A stretch of 64,000 bases of DNA from Lonicera japonica (Eukaryota > Streptophyta > Magnoliopsida > Dipsacales > Caprifoliaceae), in assembly GCA_021464415.1 (NCBI GenBank), contig JAKCWG010000543.1, positions 1 to 64,000 on the forward strand, written 5' to 3'. Both the position numbers and the translations under genes were made by a program. Under the pieces are notes generated by a model, which saw only the letters and a list, made by a program, of their open reading frames with translations, made no database searches and had not been told where the DNA came from. This document shows, one piece after another, positions 1-12,170 of the stretch. Within the stretch, counting starts at the first letter, position 1. Each line of letters opens with the position of its first letter.

Positions 1-234
1 TGAGTTAGGAGATTTTTGAAAAGGGGGCCAAGTTTCATAGTAAAGTCACTTTTTATTCAATTCAAAGAGAAAAATTAATTACTACTATTATTTTTGTTTA
101 AAAATTATGGGTAGGGGGAAATGATTAATAGTATCACTAAATTTTGAAAATTAAAAACGAGAAAAACAAAAGTGATATGCATATATTTGTGATTTGTAAA
201 AGTAACTTGTAGGCAGGGATGGTATCATAGCATG

Positions 235-284
235 CCCGGGAGGGGGGGGTGGGGAGTGGGGGGGGGGGGGGGGGTGGGGGGTGG
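235..284 (+). repeat. G-homopolymer tract (G-quadruplex prone)
   Basis: Nearly pure G run broken only by single T or A bases, the longest uninterrupted run being about 17 G. It could form G-quadruplexes on the plus strand. Its length may be unreliable because homopolymers of this size are error prone in sequencing. Short ORFs reading poly-Pro through it on the minus strand are artefacts. Confidence 0.85.
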
Positions 285-684
285 CGCTCCTCAAGTTGTA
301 AATTGCCCTTCATTATATGCATATATTTCCAAGATTTCCCTTTTGATTATTATATGTATGCACTTTAGCTAGCTTTTAAGTTTCCTAAGTTCTGCATATT
401 ATTTGGAATTCTTTTAGCTATATGGCCATACAGGTTCTAAATTTACATTCTGACATTTAAAAATTCATAAAAAATTAAAAGTTTCACTATATACTCTTTA
501 AGAAGATTAGTGTGAAATTGGAATACATGTAATTATTCACATTCTATTTTATTTTTTTAAAATATAACAATAAGAATTGAACCTTGTACTCCTTTTCTTT
601 CCCTCCCATATCTGACGTCAGTCAGTACCACAATATTATAAATTTATAGGTTAGTCATATTCTATTTACTAATTTTCCATATGC

Positions 685-735
685 TCCCCCCCCCCCCCCC
701 CCCCACCCCCCCCACCCCCCCCCCCCCCCCCCCCT
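685..735 (+). repeat. C-homopolymer tract, mirror of the G tract at 235-284
   Basis: About 50 bases of C interrupted by two single A bases and flanked by CATATGCT and TCTTTTTAACG. It lies about 400 bases from the G tract with opposite strand polarity, so the two tracts could pair with each other or form quadruplexes on opposite strands. Confidence 0.85.
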
Positions 736-749
736 CTTTTTAACGTGAC

Positions 750-3700
750 TTCCCCACAATCCATGCATGTAGTGGCGAAGATGCAATTTATGGATATTTG
801 ATAATCATCCATTTGAAATTGAGAAAATGAAGCATACTTCATTCTTCCATACCTAGCATTAATTCTCTTGCATATATGTGATGAAACAATGCATGCAAGA
901 TGGATCACATTATTATTAGAAATGAGAAAAATGCTAGAATAAGGAAAATGTGTGGAAGAGAAAAAGTAATTTGAATGGACGAAAGAAGGGGATTGGAGAG
1001 GACAAATTAATGGGACATTGGAAAATGAAGAGAAAAATTATGGGAGTTTAAAGTGTAGTGCCACCACCAATTTTTGTTCTTGAGAGTGTTATGTGATATA
1101 TCTTTATAGCATATGGTTCTATAAACATATAAATCTTGAAGTTTGCTTGCTCCAAATATAGCATGTGATATTAATGATAACTTTTATGATCGCATATGTA
1201 CCCCCATTCCACATAATTAATAATAAAAATTAATAGAAGTATGTGTAAACGCATTGTTATAGCAATGTGTAAAATTTATACAAGATAGAAAAAATTTCGT
1301 ACTATAATGTTTGACTAAATTATCTTCCCAACTCAACTCAACAACTAGACAACATTTTTATACATCCACGTCAGTTTTCTCCCTCCCCAACTTCTTTAAA
1401 AAACTTCTACAGTGAAATAACTTTAATCCAAAACATAGAATTACTAAATTTTATGTATATTAAAAAAATTATTGTATATATATACGTGATATTCTACTAT
1501 TGCTCATTACTGTAATTTGTCATTTAACTTAAACATTATTTATATGTGATATTTCATATGTTTGTATATTATTAGAGAGGCTCTAATGGTTATCAACCAT
1601 ATGTGGAATCATTCTGGAAAATAATAATTGAATAGCAAGACAGCACGTTTTAGTCAATTTAATTTAGTTTTGATTGGTTATATAATTTGTTGCTCATATC
1701 AAACGAAAATAAAGGTGAGAAATTAAGGAAATGGTTGAGTGAGAGAGAGGAGGGAAAGAATGACGCAAGCATGGAATGAATTTGAAATTGAGAGAGGACA
1801 AAAGAAGTGATGGAATGATAGTGAGGGAAATAAAACACATGTATATGGGAAATTTTAAGTAAGAAGCAAGTTTAATGATAAATTTGTATGGATTAATTTT
1901 TTTGCGGGAGTAAAAATATGTGTATTTTTTTTTAATGAAACTTGGTGGAGATATGATAATCTCCATTGACTATTAGATATCGCCACCAAATTTTATTAAA
2001 AAATTCAATTATAAAGTGAGTTAGCTAAAAATTTGATATATATATATCAAATATTTTATTTTCGACCCAGATTTTTATTTGCAGGTTCTACTCAGTTCTC
2101 TCACTTTCCGTAAGAAGATTTTTATTTTCAACCCAAAAGAAATCTCAAAAGTGATTTTCGACTAATGATCACTATCATTCATAATTATTTCTTTCTCAAG
2201 CTCTAGTTCAGTATGTGGCTAATATTTAATTAAACTATATAATTTTAATAGATTTATTGGTTCCGTAGTATTTCTAATAAATCAGAGTTAGAGGTAAATT
2301 TATATGTAATGTCACATGGTATAGTTTCTCACAATTAATAGCAATATTTTAATCTCTCTTGGACTGTGAGATCAGATGGATATGGAGAGAGAATATATGA
2401 TGGAGAAAGGACGAAGCAAATATAAATGCAAGAAAGAAAGGGATTGACAGGTGGAAGAATGGAATTTATAAATTCTATTAAATTTGAGATAGTCAATATG
2501 GAAAGTTTATTTTCTAAAGCAAAGAATTAAGTTTAAGTACTACTTCTATGTGTTTAATTCAAGTCTTCTGAGCTCGCATTAATTTCCTTGCATATATGAG
2601 TGAAACATTGCATGGTTAAGATGGATCATAGTATTGAGAATATACAAAATGATAGAAATAGGAAAATGTGGGGAAAATAAAATGTATTTTGAAGTAACTT
2701 TACAATCAACTGTAGTATTTATTTATTTATTTTTCGACGTTTATCCTATAGGGTGTCCGTGTATTACCACTTTATCATAACATACATGCAACCAACACTA
2801 GTAGCTGAGTTAGGAGATTTTTTAAGGGAGGCAAACTTCATACCAAAGTCACTTTTAAAAAATTAAATAAGAAAATTTTGTACTAATATTATTTTTATTT
2901 AAGATTAGTGGACCAGGCAAGATTAACACTATCTAAATTTTGAAAAACTAAAGAGGGGCAAACCTAAGTAATATCCATATATTTGAAATTTTTACAATTA
3001 ATTGTAGGGGTAGAATTGAATCACAGTTTTTAAAAATGTAGATGGGACACTTGCCCACTTATATTTCGCTTTGCGTCCTCCCTAACAACAATAATACATG
3101 CATGTAGTGGCCAGACTACAATTTACGAGTGTTTAATAATCATCCCTTTGAAATGGAGAAATGATGAAAACAGGGGTTGGATGGGTGGTGTGTGTTGAGT
3201 GAGAGATCGAGAGAGAGAGAGAGAGACCCAACAATATTCATGATGCATTGGCAAATGAAAAGAAACATTGTAGAAGTGATGATAAAAACATTCTTAAAGT
3301 CTATTGTTACCACCATTTATTTATTTATTTTTTAATTTTAAGATTAATAATTTGGTATTATTTTTCTTGGTGGAGATGGTTCTATAAACAAATTATATCT
3401 TGAAGAACTCATTTGAAGTGCTACCTAATTGGCTTTTTCTTTTTATCAATAATATTATATACAAAGGGTATACAACTAGTTAGTACGTTATATACAATAT
3501 AAAACACTTATGTTTCTCGCACCTCTTTCACTCTCTTGTACAAATTAAAATTTTTATCTCTCTATTTAATTATCTGCTCTCCTGACCATTAGTTCCATAA
3601 ACAATCTCCAATTTTATTGAGAAAATAAATACAAGAATTTCTTATATATAAATATCCACTCTCAATCCATATACAAAAACGATTACATATTTTTCTTCTG

Positions 3701-4510
3701 ACAATAATAATCTTACGTCGGCAGATGAAAAGCAAGAAAGCAAATAGGTTCTCTCTTGGCTTGACAGATTGAGATGGAGAGAGAGAAAGAGGAATAAAAA
3801 TAAGAAAGAAGGGGTGAAGTACATAGGCATAGAATTATTTTCAATTTGTCTCATTTGACTTTTATGGAAAGCTACCTTTCCGAAGCAAAGAAATCCTTTT
3901 TAACCACTTTTGTATGTACAATTCAAATCTTTGCCTAGCTAGCATTAACTTCCTTGCGTATATAAGATCAAACAATGCATGCTTAAGATGGATCAGATTT
4001 TTGGAAATGAAAACATTTAAAAAAAATTAATAGAAAGAAGGAAAATTTGGGGAGGAGAAAAAGTGATTTGAAATGGGTGGTTGATAAAAGCACTGAAGTG
4101 TAGCTTTACTAGCTTACAATTAAACATAATGTACAACTACCATAATTTAAGTTATCATCATCCATTTGAAAGAGAGAAAAGTGGAGTTACGCACAAATTT
4201 TTATGAGACACTATTTAATGAAGCGAAATATTATAAGAGTGATGATAAAAGTATTATTAAAGTGTAGTGCCGCGGCCATTTTTTTTTCTTTGGAGATGGT
4301 TTGATAAGGCAAATAGATGAGGTTCTGAACAATGGAGTAATGATATATTTGGACAACTTACTATGGTTATGAGGTTCTGAAACATGGAGTAATGGTGATG
4401 GGGCATTGGTCAAACGAGAGAAATAAGCAAGATGTATCAGATTATGGGGAATGAAGAAAATGATAGAAATAGGTAAATGTGGGGAAATGAAAAAGGAAAA
4501 AAATAACATG
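750..4510 (+). repeat. Four diverged copies of an intergenic block
   Basis: Related blocks occur around 840-1075, 2565-2700, 3930-4100 and, shortened, 4420-4510. Shared landmarks are GCATTAATTC/TTCCTTGC, then TATATG, AAACAATGCATGC or AAACATTGCATGG, AAGATGGATCA, and AATAGGAAAATGTG(G)GG. A second module, CATGCATGTAGTGGC followed by TAATCATCC, is present near 760-815 and 3098-3150. The region upstream of the pectin acetylesterase gene has therefore grown by repeated duplication. No open reading frame is shared between copies. Confidence 0.6.
3209..3226 (+). repeat. (GA)n microsatellite
   Basis: About nine GA units, inside the duplicated intergenic blocks. Confidence 0.9.
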
Positions 4511-5240
4511 TGAGAGAATGGTCTTTTAGATTCATTTTGTAATGTATTGACACCGGCTTGGAATGTTATATACTAAATTTTACACTGTGCAATATAATTT
4601 TTCCTACATATTAATAGAGGGTGCTATTGATCGAAACATACTAAAACAATCTCTGACACTTAATATATTTTTTCTTGGATAAGAAAAATATTCAAATATT
4701 AGCTCGCCCCCTAAGTACCAAGTATGTGCACATTTACTTCGCTCCTAAGCACCAAGTATATTCGTCTATACTCGATACTTAGGCACCCAGCCAATGGTTT
4801 TTATTTTTTTGTGCACAACAGTGGCTCAAGTGCACATACCTATTGCTTTAGGGGCCAAGTAAATAAGACAAGTTAGATATTGTTTTGGTGTATATTAATA
4901 ACAGCCACCTATTAATATTAGAACAAGTGTATCTAATATTGCGCAAGAAAGTAACATATATGCATACACATTTAACAAATAATATTGGATAACATACATG
5001 TGAGGAGATTATTGTCACTCAAAAATAAATTTTTTAGTATTTCAAAATTCATAACTAATTTATATAAAGTGTCCATAAAATTACAAAAAGTGCCACTGTA
5101 AATCAATAATGTCATACATGTACAGAATAAACAAAAAGTTATTATTTACATATAATATTATTTTATTACTAAATATTATTTAAGACATGTCATATATTTG
5201 TTTTAAATATTATTTTATGTGCCCTGCCAATAAATTCTCT
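4511..5240. other. AT-rich intergenic DNA before the gene promoter
   Basis: No gene or terminal-repeat structure is seen. A local imperfect repeat occurs around 4705-4800, where 'TAAG(T/C)ACCAAGTAT' appears twice and a related 'CTCGATACTTAGGCACC' follows; it reads like part of a decayed small element, but no ends could be defined. Confidence 0.5.
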
Positions 5241-5245
5241 GGTTT

Positions 5246-5252
5246 TATAAAA
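5246..5252 (+). promoter_or_regulatory. TATA box of the pectin acetylesterase gene
   Basis: TATAAAA followed by a pyrimidine-rich leader. It lies about 370 bases upstream of the chosen ATG at 5618, leaving a long 5' leader that contains the TC microsatellite. A leader intron is possible but its ends could not be fixed. Confidence 0.55.
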
Positions 5253-5301
5253 TCCCTAACTTGAAACCCTTGTTTTTCACCCTTCTCTTCTATAGTATTC
5301 T

Positions 5302-5303
<2 letters not shown>

Positions 5304-5338
<35 letters not shown>
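5304..5338 (+). repeat. (TC)n microsatellite in the 5' leader
   Basis: About 17 TC units with a further CT-rich stretch after it, some 50 bases downstream of the TATA box. TC-rich tracts of this kind are common in plant core promoters and 5' UTRs, so it may be transcribed. Confidence 0.9.
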
Positions 5339-5344
<6 letters not shown>

Positions 5345-5617
5345 AATTTCTCTCTCAAAATTCAAGTACTCGATCTTCAAAGTAAACCTCCCTTTTGCTA
5401 CTGCTACTTATTCTACATTTATTCAATAACATTTAATATGTTCTAACCTTGGAGAAAAAAATAATTTTGAAACTCAATTAATCTGTTTCTTTACAAATAT
5501 ATATATATATATGCAATTGTACTAACTTAGCAACATTGTTTCTCTTCATCAGTTTAACTAATACCTTTTGTTTAATCTCTTGATATATACATACATATAT
5601 ATAGCAGTCCATAGAAA

Positions 5618-8313
5618 ATGGTGAATGCCACTTTGTCTTCCTACTTGGTGGTGGTGGTTTCAGTTGTCTTGATCCAAGGAAATATTGCTTCCCCTGTGAC
5701 TGTGGATCTCACACGCGTGTACTCAGCTGTTGCCAAAGGAGCAGGTTATAACTAATTTAGACCTTGTTTTCTTTTATTTATTCAAACACTTCTTAAAACT
5801 TAATTAGTGTTCCTTATATTGGCATTTTTTATTTTTTTTTTGTAATTTTATGTCACAGTTTGTCTTGACGGAAGTCCGCCAGCATACCAGTTTGACAAGG
5901 GAAATAGAGAAGGAATCAACAATTGGTTGATTCATTTAGAGGTATATATTATATTTAAACAATCCTTAGTAGCTAAACATGATTTTAATTTACAAATTGA
6001 TACTTTGAATATATATTTTTCAGGGTGGCGGATGGTGCGACTCACTTGAAAGTTGCTCAAAACGTGGAAAAGACCCAAATCTAGGGTCTTCCAATAAAAT
6101 GGTTAGAAGAGGTTTCTATGGGATTTTGAGCAACTCAAAGGAAGAAAATCCACGTAGGGTTTCCATACATGCGATTAATATATAACAAACGAAATAGTTT
6201 GTATTTTCACTTAATATATAAAATCTTTATTTCTAATTAATAACAAATTATTTGAAATTTCAGACTTTTATAACTGGAACAGAATTCTAGTTAGATATTG
6301 TGATGGGTTGTCGTTTACTGGTGATGTTGATGAGAAAGTTTTTCAAGTAAGTCTTTTACTATTGTCATACAAAAATAATTATAAAATATGGTATCCAGAG
6401 TATCTATATCCAATTTTCATATCTTATAGGGTTATAATAAATATGATTTGCTTGATGTTATAGGGGTCCAAATTTTATATGAGAGGAGCAAGGGTCTTTG
6501 ATGCAATCATGGAAGACCTTTTAGAGAAAGGAATGAAGGATGCCTCAAATGTATAGCCTCCTACAAATCTCCTCTCTCTCGCCCTCTTTTCCTTTCTGTT
6601 CTTAATTATATATATATCCACTAATAAATAATTGCTTTATATATATTAGGCTCTTCTCAACGGATGCTCAGCTGGTGGTTTGGCAACCATATTGCATTGT
6701 GATAAATTCCAATCTTTAATAGCCACCACAGCTAGAGTAAAATGCTTTTCCGATGGTGGTTATTTTCTCCATGCGTAAGCTCGATCTCAACAGCACCTTC
6801 GTTGCACATTATTAATTACCTTAATTTCTTAGTTTGTGTACGAAATCCCCAAGTCCTATTTCAGATTTTTGACTAATTAAAACTTGTTAACAGGAAAGAT
6901 TTCTATGGAGAATATCACTTCCTATATAAGAAATTTGCGAAAGTTGTTGCCGTACACGTACTCTCTCTCGCTCTCTCTAGAAAATTCTAATTTTGATAAT
7001 TTCTTTTCTTTTTGTTTAAATTAATACTGAGGATAAAATGTTATTTATGATTATATTTTTTTTCTTCATGTAGGGCTCAGCAAAGAATTTGCCATCATCT
7101 TGTACTTCAAAGATTAGACCGAGTTTGGTTAGAATAAATATTTTGTTATTTTACTTTCCACCTTATAATATGTGCTACTTTGAGAGACTAACACTTGACT
7201 CCATTTCAGTGCTTTTATCCGCAAAACGTTGTTAAACATATTCAAACTCGGCTATTTATTTTGAATTCAGTCTTTGACACATATCAGGTGAGATACCAGC
7301 AATTCCCAGAAGAACTACTTCTCTTTCCTCATTTTCACTTTTAAAAATGTTAACAATATTTTCTTGCTTTCTTTTATATAACTCTTAATTTGATTTAATG
7401 GTTTTTCAGCTCAAGAACATTTTCGCACTAACTTATCTACCTAAAGTTGGCCACTCTTGGATAAAATGCTCAAATAACACAAAGTACTGCTCAGCCAGCC
7501 AAATCAAGAGATTGGAAGGTCATCTCCCTAAACTATTTACATATCATTTTAATTTGCTGACTTTGTAGTAATACTAATTTTATTAATTTAAACTTCATTT
7601 CAAAATAGCCCAAGTTCAAGTACAAAAAAATTATATTAATAAGAAAAATACAAACACATATAAATTATGTCTATGCACATGAAAAAGAAGACCATAACTT
7701 GTAGAATTTGTGATATTTTTCTTATCATTACATCTTCAGCAACTTTTTATTTTTGTGTTTTAAAAATAAATAAATTATATACTTGTCCCTCAATTTTTCC
7801 TTTGTCACATTAGTCTGAATTTGCTGCATGCAAGCAATTTCATTTTACTTTATGACATATGACGTAATTTAATTTTTAGCTTTTCCCTTTAATTAACAGC
7901 CTTGGAAAAACTAATTCTTGAAATTTTCATTTGTGTATGTCATTTGTGGGTTTATATTCAGGTTTAAAGTCAGAATTTGTGAACACAGTTTTGACTAGGT
8001 TGGGTAACCCTTCCTCTAGAGGCTGGTTCATCAACTATTGTTATGCTCATTGCCAATCTTTGTTTGGACCCAGTTGGCTTGGACCTAATGTAACACTAAA
8101 TCACATGGTATGTAAGATGTTCTGTACTTTTTTTTTTTTTTAATAGAATATTGTTCAGTTTCTACTAATTACTAAAATCTAATAAACATGCATGTTTTGC
8201 TCGATCTACAGACAATTTCTGAGGCAGTTGGGGATTGGTTTTACGAAAGACGGGTGGTACGTCTGGTAGATCAGAAACATAACTTGCCACATTCGTGCGT
8301 GCGTGAAAAATGA
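5618..8313 (+). CDS. Pectin acetylesterase (CE13 / Notum family), complete, 12 exons
   Basis: Plant pectin acetylesterases remove acetyl groups from cell-wall pectin. Exons by GT-AG joining: 5618-5744, 5859-5941, 6024-6153, 6264-6346, 6464-6550, 6650-6774, 6894-6957, 7074-7127, 7210-7287, 7410-7518, 7962-8107, 8212-8313. They add up to 1,188 nt, 395 residues plus TGA, the usual family length, with every junction in phase. Residues 1-25 form a hydrophobic signal peptide, so the product should be secreted to the wall. Visible family motifs: GGGWC at 71-75 (oxyanion region), FYNWN at 115-119, RYCDG at 124-128, NGCSAGG with probable nucleophile Ser177, FDTYQ with probable Asp274, and AHCQ with probable His343. 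His114 sits where this family usually has Asp (NPDFYNWN). All expected residues are present, so I see no sign of a pseudogene. The family call is secure; which paralogue it is cannot be told. Confidence 0.95.
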
Positions 8314-10130
8314 GATATGGCATTAGTTCTTGGGCAACTTTGCATTTTTTTGCGTCCCTTTTGTATTCAAAAACTTTTATTGCAAGTAGTTTGAAATTTA
8401 GTGATCTGTTTTTGGCTATTTTAGAGTATATTTATATATTTGTAATCTTAGTTTGAATGATTAGTATGCAATGGGAAGTTTGATTAAATTATCTCCCTAA
8501 ACTATTATTGCCACTGATATATGTTTGCATCATGAACACCACATATATATATATAGATGCATATATAGGTCATGTTACAAAGGTAGGATTTTAACGGTTA
8601 AATACACAATAATTACAAATATCTATACATAATAAGAGGAAAACTATTAAAATGTGAAACTCTAAAATAAAGTGGCCAAAGTTTGTTATTAGAAAAAATA
8701 TGTTGTTTTCAAAACCAATAACAGGAATACTATATATCTAAAAATATAAGATGGGAAGATGTTTACTTTAAGTCCATATGACCATCCTATTTATATAGGT
8801 ATATATATAATCCCTTCCACTCAAATCAAAGCTAATTTTTTTTAACGACTCAAATTAAGAATCAATTTTTGTATACGAAGCATTATTATCAATAAACAAT
8901 TTTTATATGAACAATTGATGACTATGAAATTAGATCTCAAAAATGTAGGGTCTGTTAATTGTATATATGATAACAGAATATACATGAAATTCAAATGAGA
9001 ATTCCTAAAATATCCATGGTCCATAAAGAGCTAAAAGTATCGGAACATATTCGGTCCAAATTTAAGCTCTTGATGCGCGCATAAAATAACTTTTATGTAG
9101 AAAACTTTGCTAAATAGCAAACATTTATGCAAGATTTTATAAAAGAATAGATTTGGGTTTGATTTATGTCTTAAGGAGACAAAATGGGGACTGTAGGTTT
9201 CGATCTTTCCCGTTTTGCTAAGAGAAAATATGTAATATCTATGAACAGGTGAAATTTAGTCCTTTGGGTAAATGACAAAGTTTGCTGTAACTACCATTAT
9301 TAATCCTAAATTTTTATGAAATCACCATTTTAATCCTACACTTTTATAAATTAATAATTAACTCTTTGTCAACCCAAATGAATTCTAATACATCTGATAC
9401 ACTTTTCAAATAATGTAATGAGTGTACTCTTTAACTTACCTTTTCTATTTGGCCACAATCGATCAGTTAGTGACTTTGTCGAAACTCTAGCCGCGCGAAG
9501 TCTGGCGATGGTCACCAGAACATCAGCTGTGGTGATCAGTGGACAACAACAGCCGATGAGGCCTAGTTGCTACAATGCAAGAGAAGGGACGAAGAATTGA
9601 TTTTGCGAGGGTATAATTATTGATACACAAAGTATTAATAATAGCATGCAGCTCCCTTCAACTGATTAAATTGATAGTTTTCATTTTGACTTTCATACTT
9701 TTTAAGAAAGAAAATAATAAATATTTTTGTACTTAGACATTGATTTTATCCTGAAAATATAATGGAACTATTACTTTGGGGAACATTAAGAAAATTGAGG
9801 TGGAACTATAATTGATTTTGCTCTAATCTCAGTCAAACTTGTCGTTTTAAAGCATAAATGTTAAATAGGGATCTTATCCAAATAAATATCACAAAATATG
9901 AGTACCCTTATTTTGAAAATATTATTTCTTGACTTTTTCAAAAAAGAAAAAGAAAGTATAATAATAAATTAGGCATGCGCCACATGCCAAGATCAGGTGA
10001 ACTCGTTTCAAAAAAATTAAATAAACATAGTAAAATATTTGGAACAAATAAATTAGATGGATATATAGGAGCATGGAAACTTTCACCCCATGAATATAAG
10101 GAAGTAAATACGGATCACGAAATTTTGACA
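8314..10130. other. 3' flank of the esterase gene and AT-rich intergenic DNA
   Basis: The first 150-200 bases are probably 3' UTR, but no clear polyadenylation hexamer was found. The rest is AT-rich with TA microsatellites (around 8540-8575 and 8795-8810). The only ORFs are about 60-75 codons without recognisable features, and I reject them. A GC-richer island at 9460-9600 has no gene I can support. Confidence 0.6.
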
Positions 10131-10139
10131 AATTAAACC

Positions 10140-10521
10140 GGGTAATTAGCAAAAACGACCCCTAAAGTTTGACCCGAATCTCTTGCTCGTCCCTAAAGTT
10201 CAATTTTCGGCTGAAGCATCATTAAAGTTTCTAATTTTCCTCACTTGTCCAAAACTGGATGCTCTGTTAAAATTGGACATAAAACCTTAGAAAATAACCC
10301 CTTAAGTTTGAAAACGTTTGAGAATAACTTCCTGAAGTTTGAAATTTGTCCTTCACTCATCCATCCACGTGTGTTTTCCGTCAAAGTTTTTAACGGGGCA
10401 TCCAATTTTGGATGACTGAGGGACAAATTAAAAACTTTAATGATGCTTCAACCGAAAATTAAATTTAGGGGCGAGCGAGGGACAATGGTCAAACTTCAGG
10501 GGTCATTTTTGCTAATTACCC
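10140..10521 (+). mobile_element. Mutator-type MITE with long terminal inverted repeats and 9-bp target duplication
   Basis: The element starts GGGTAATTAGCAAAAA and its far end is the reverse complement with one or two changes. The inverted repeats extend roughly 130 bases or more inward with moderate divergence (shared motifs ACTTTAGGGG-like, TTTTCGG, GAAGCATCATTAAAGTTT, ATCCAAAA). Both ends are flanked by the identical 9-mer AATTAAACC (10131-10139 and 10522-10530). A 9-bp duplication with terminal GGG fits Mutator-like elements. It has no coding capacity, so it would depend on a transposase encoded elsewhere. The exact duplication suggests a fairly recent insertion. Confidence 0.88.
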
Positions 10522-10702
10522 AATTAAACCTATACGTACCTCAATAACCAAAAAAATAGTAACTTGTTTTTCTATTTCAAACATAAGGATATGATTGTGC
10601 GAGCCAACCTATGCGTACCTCAACTAGTTGTTCCTTGGACGATATTAATTTAGGGATGGAGCAATGTGGGGTCCAGAGGGGGTCATGGCACCCTGGAATT
10701 TC

Positions 10703-10850
10703 ATCAAATTTTAGGTATGTGTAGTAATAAAAGTTTTATAAACTTTTATGCAAACTTTCGTACCCTAGGGTCTGGTATCAAATTTCAGGTATGTGTAGTA
10801 ATAAAAGTTTTATAAACTTTTATGCAAACTTTCGTACCCTAGGGTCTGGT
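10703..10850 (+). repeat. Tandem duplication, period 74 bp, two nearly identical copies
   Basis: Copies 10703-10776 and 10777-10850 differ at very few positions (for example TTTTAGG against TTTCAGG). Each contains GTAGTAATAAAAG and CGTACCCTAGGGTCTGG. The high identity points to a recent slippage or unequal-exchange event. Confidence 0.9.
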
Positions 10851-12170
10851 TTGTATCTTCTGATAAGCACGCAAAACAGTTATTTATATCTCCCCAAATG
10901 CCTAACTCTAAGTGTGTCAAAAATTGCATTATATTATCTAATATTAACATTTGGTTATTTTGCACGTCCTAGTCTCAATTGATGTAGTTAAATGCTTAAC
11001 TTTGTTGAATTTGCGAGACATGACACCTAAAGTGACTTAGATAGTTTTTAAAGCATAACTTTTTTACTTCAGGCTCCAAATCAAGCGTTTCTTGAGCCTA
11101 AAGTGAATAGAATTTTGAGAGTTACAACTTTCCAATTCAGCACTTTTCCAAATTCGGCAATCTCGGGGTCCGAAATCACAGTGCAAAATTCCTGCAACAA
11201 AAAGAAAAAAAATCCAAAAATGTTTGGGATCCATTATCATATTTTAAACTCGATCTCTTTCAAGCATCATCACTCAACCCCTTAGCCAACAATCCACTCT
11301 TTAGATAATTTTTTTACCATTTTCCCTTATCTACTCCATCTCCCTCACCCTATTGTCCACTTTCTCATTAGACTTCTCCTCCATTTTTCACACTTATATT
11401 CATTCATATTTGGCTTAGAGAGGAGGATAACTTGGAAATAAGGAGAGCTTGGTATAGAGTGAAAAATAGAGAAAATAAATATTTGAGTGCTTCATATTTG
11501 TCATCTTCTTGTACTATTATTTCATTTGGTGAAGAAAAGAAAATTTTGGAGTGTTGAAAAAAAATCTTGTATCACTTTACTCACATATTTGGAGATATTT
11601 ACGAAGCCATTTTATTATATGTTTTGTTATTCTATCTTTAGGGAAGGCTAATATCCCTTTCAAGGGGAGAGATGAAATCTCATTTTTATTTATGATTTAA
11701 AATTTTATAGTTTACATAAATATACTATTGGTGCTAAAAACGTGAGGGTATTTTAGACCACACAGTCAAATGATCATATTAAATGATTAGAATAATAAGT
11801 ACAATGAGCCAAGATAGTCAAATATTTATAGAGGAGGTTGGTCTCATATGAAGATACAGGTAAGTCCTCCTCTGTGGAATAGAGCTAAGAGCTCAATTTG
11901 CTTTGCATTGATGATAACAAAATGACTATTACAAAGTCACAGAAGTCTCTCTAATTGTTCTACCCCCACAATGCTATAATAGGAGTATGTTCGAGCTACA
12001 CAAGTTCTAACTGCCCTATACTAGGAGCTCTACCGAGTGCTTTGAGCTTCTATCTCTTTCTTGTCTTTTTGTTATTGAATGTTGGATTCTTTCTTGTTTT
12101 TAGTTGTTCAGTATATTCACCAGTGTATTCACTAGAGGAGTAAATTCTTCATTCTTCCTCCATACATATG
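10851..12170. other. Non-coding DNA resembling LTR or leader sequence
   Basis: Around 11050-11120 there is 'AAAGCATAACTTTTTTAC..' and then 'AGAGTTACAACTTTCC', the same kind of module found in the X and Y LTRs of this window, followed by a pyrimidine-rich leader-like stretch (11270-11400). This suggests a decayed LTR, but no TG...CA ends or target duplication could be found. No supported gene. Confidence 0.35.

Larger units (their letters stand above)
1..3062 (+). repeat. Diverged direct duplication in intergenic DNA (copies 1-240 and 2804-3062)
   Basis: Both copies start with GAGTTAGGAGATTTTT and then share, in order, the motifs AGTCACTTTT, ATTATTTTTGTTTAA/ATTATTTTTATTTAA, CTAAATTTTGAAAA and an ATATATTTG stretch, with many small indels. 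After the first copy comes a G-rich tract; after the second comes ordinary sequence. The blocks look like an old segmental duplication of non-coding DNA. No coding potential is visible in either copy. Confidence 0.6.

Noticed and set aside
137..908. Poly-Pro and poly-Gly ORFs
   Set aside because: Translation of the G and C homopolymer tracts only.
9418..9600. 60-codon ORF in a GC-richer island
   Set aside because: No domain, no splice context and no neighbouring exon; not distinguishable from chance.
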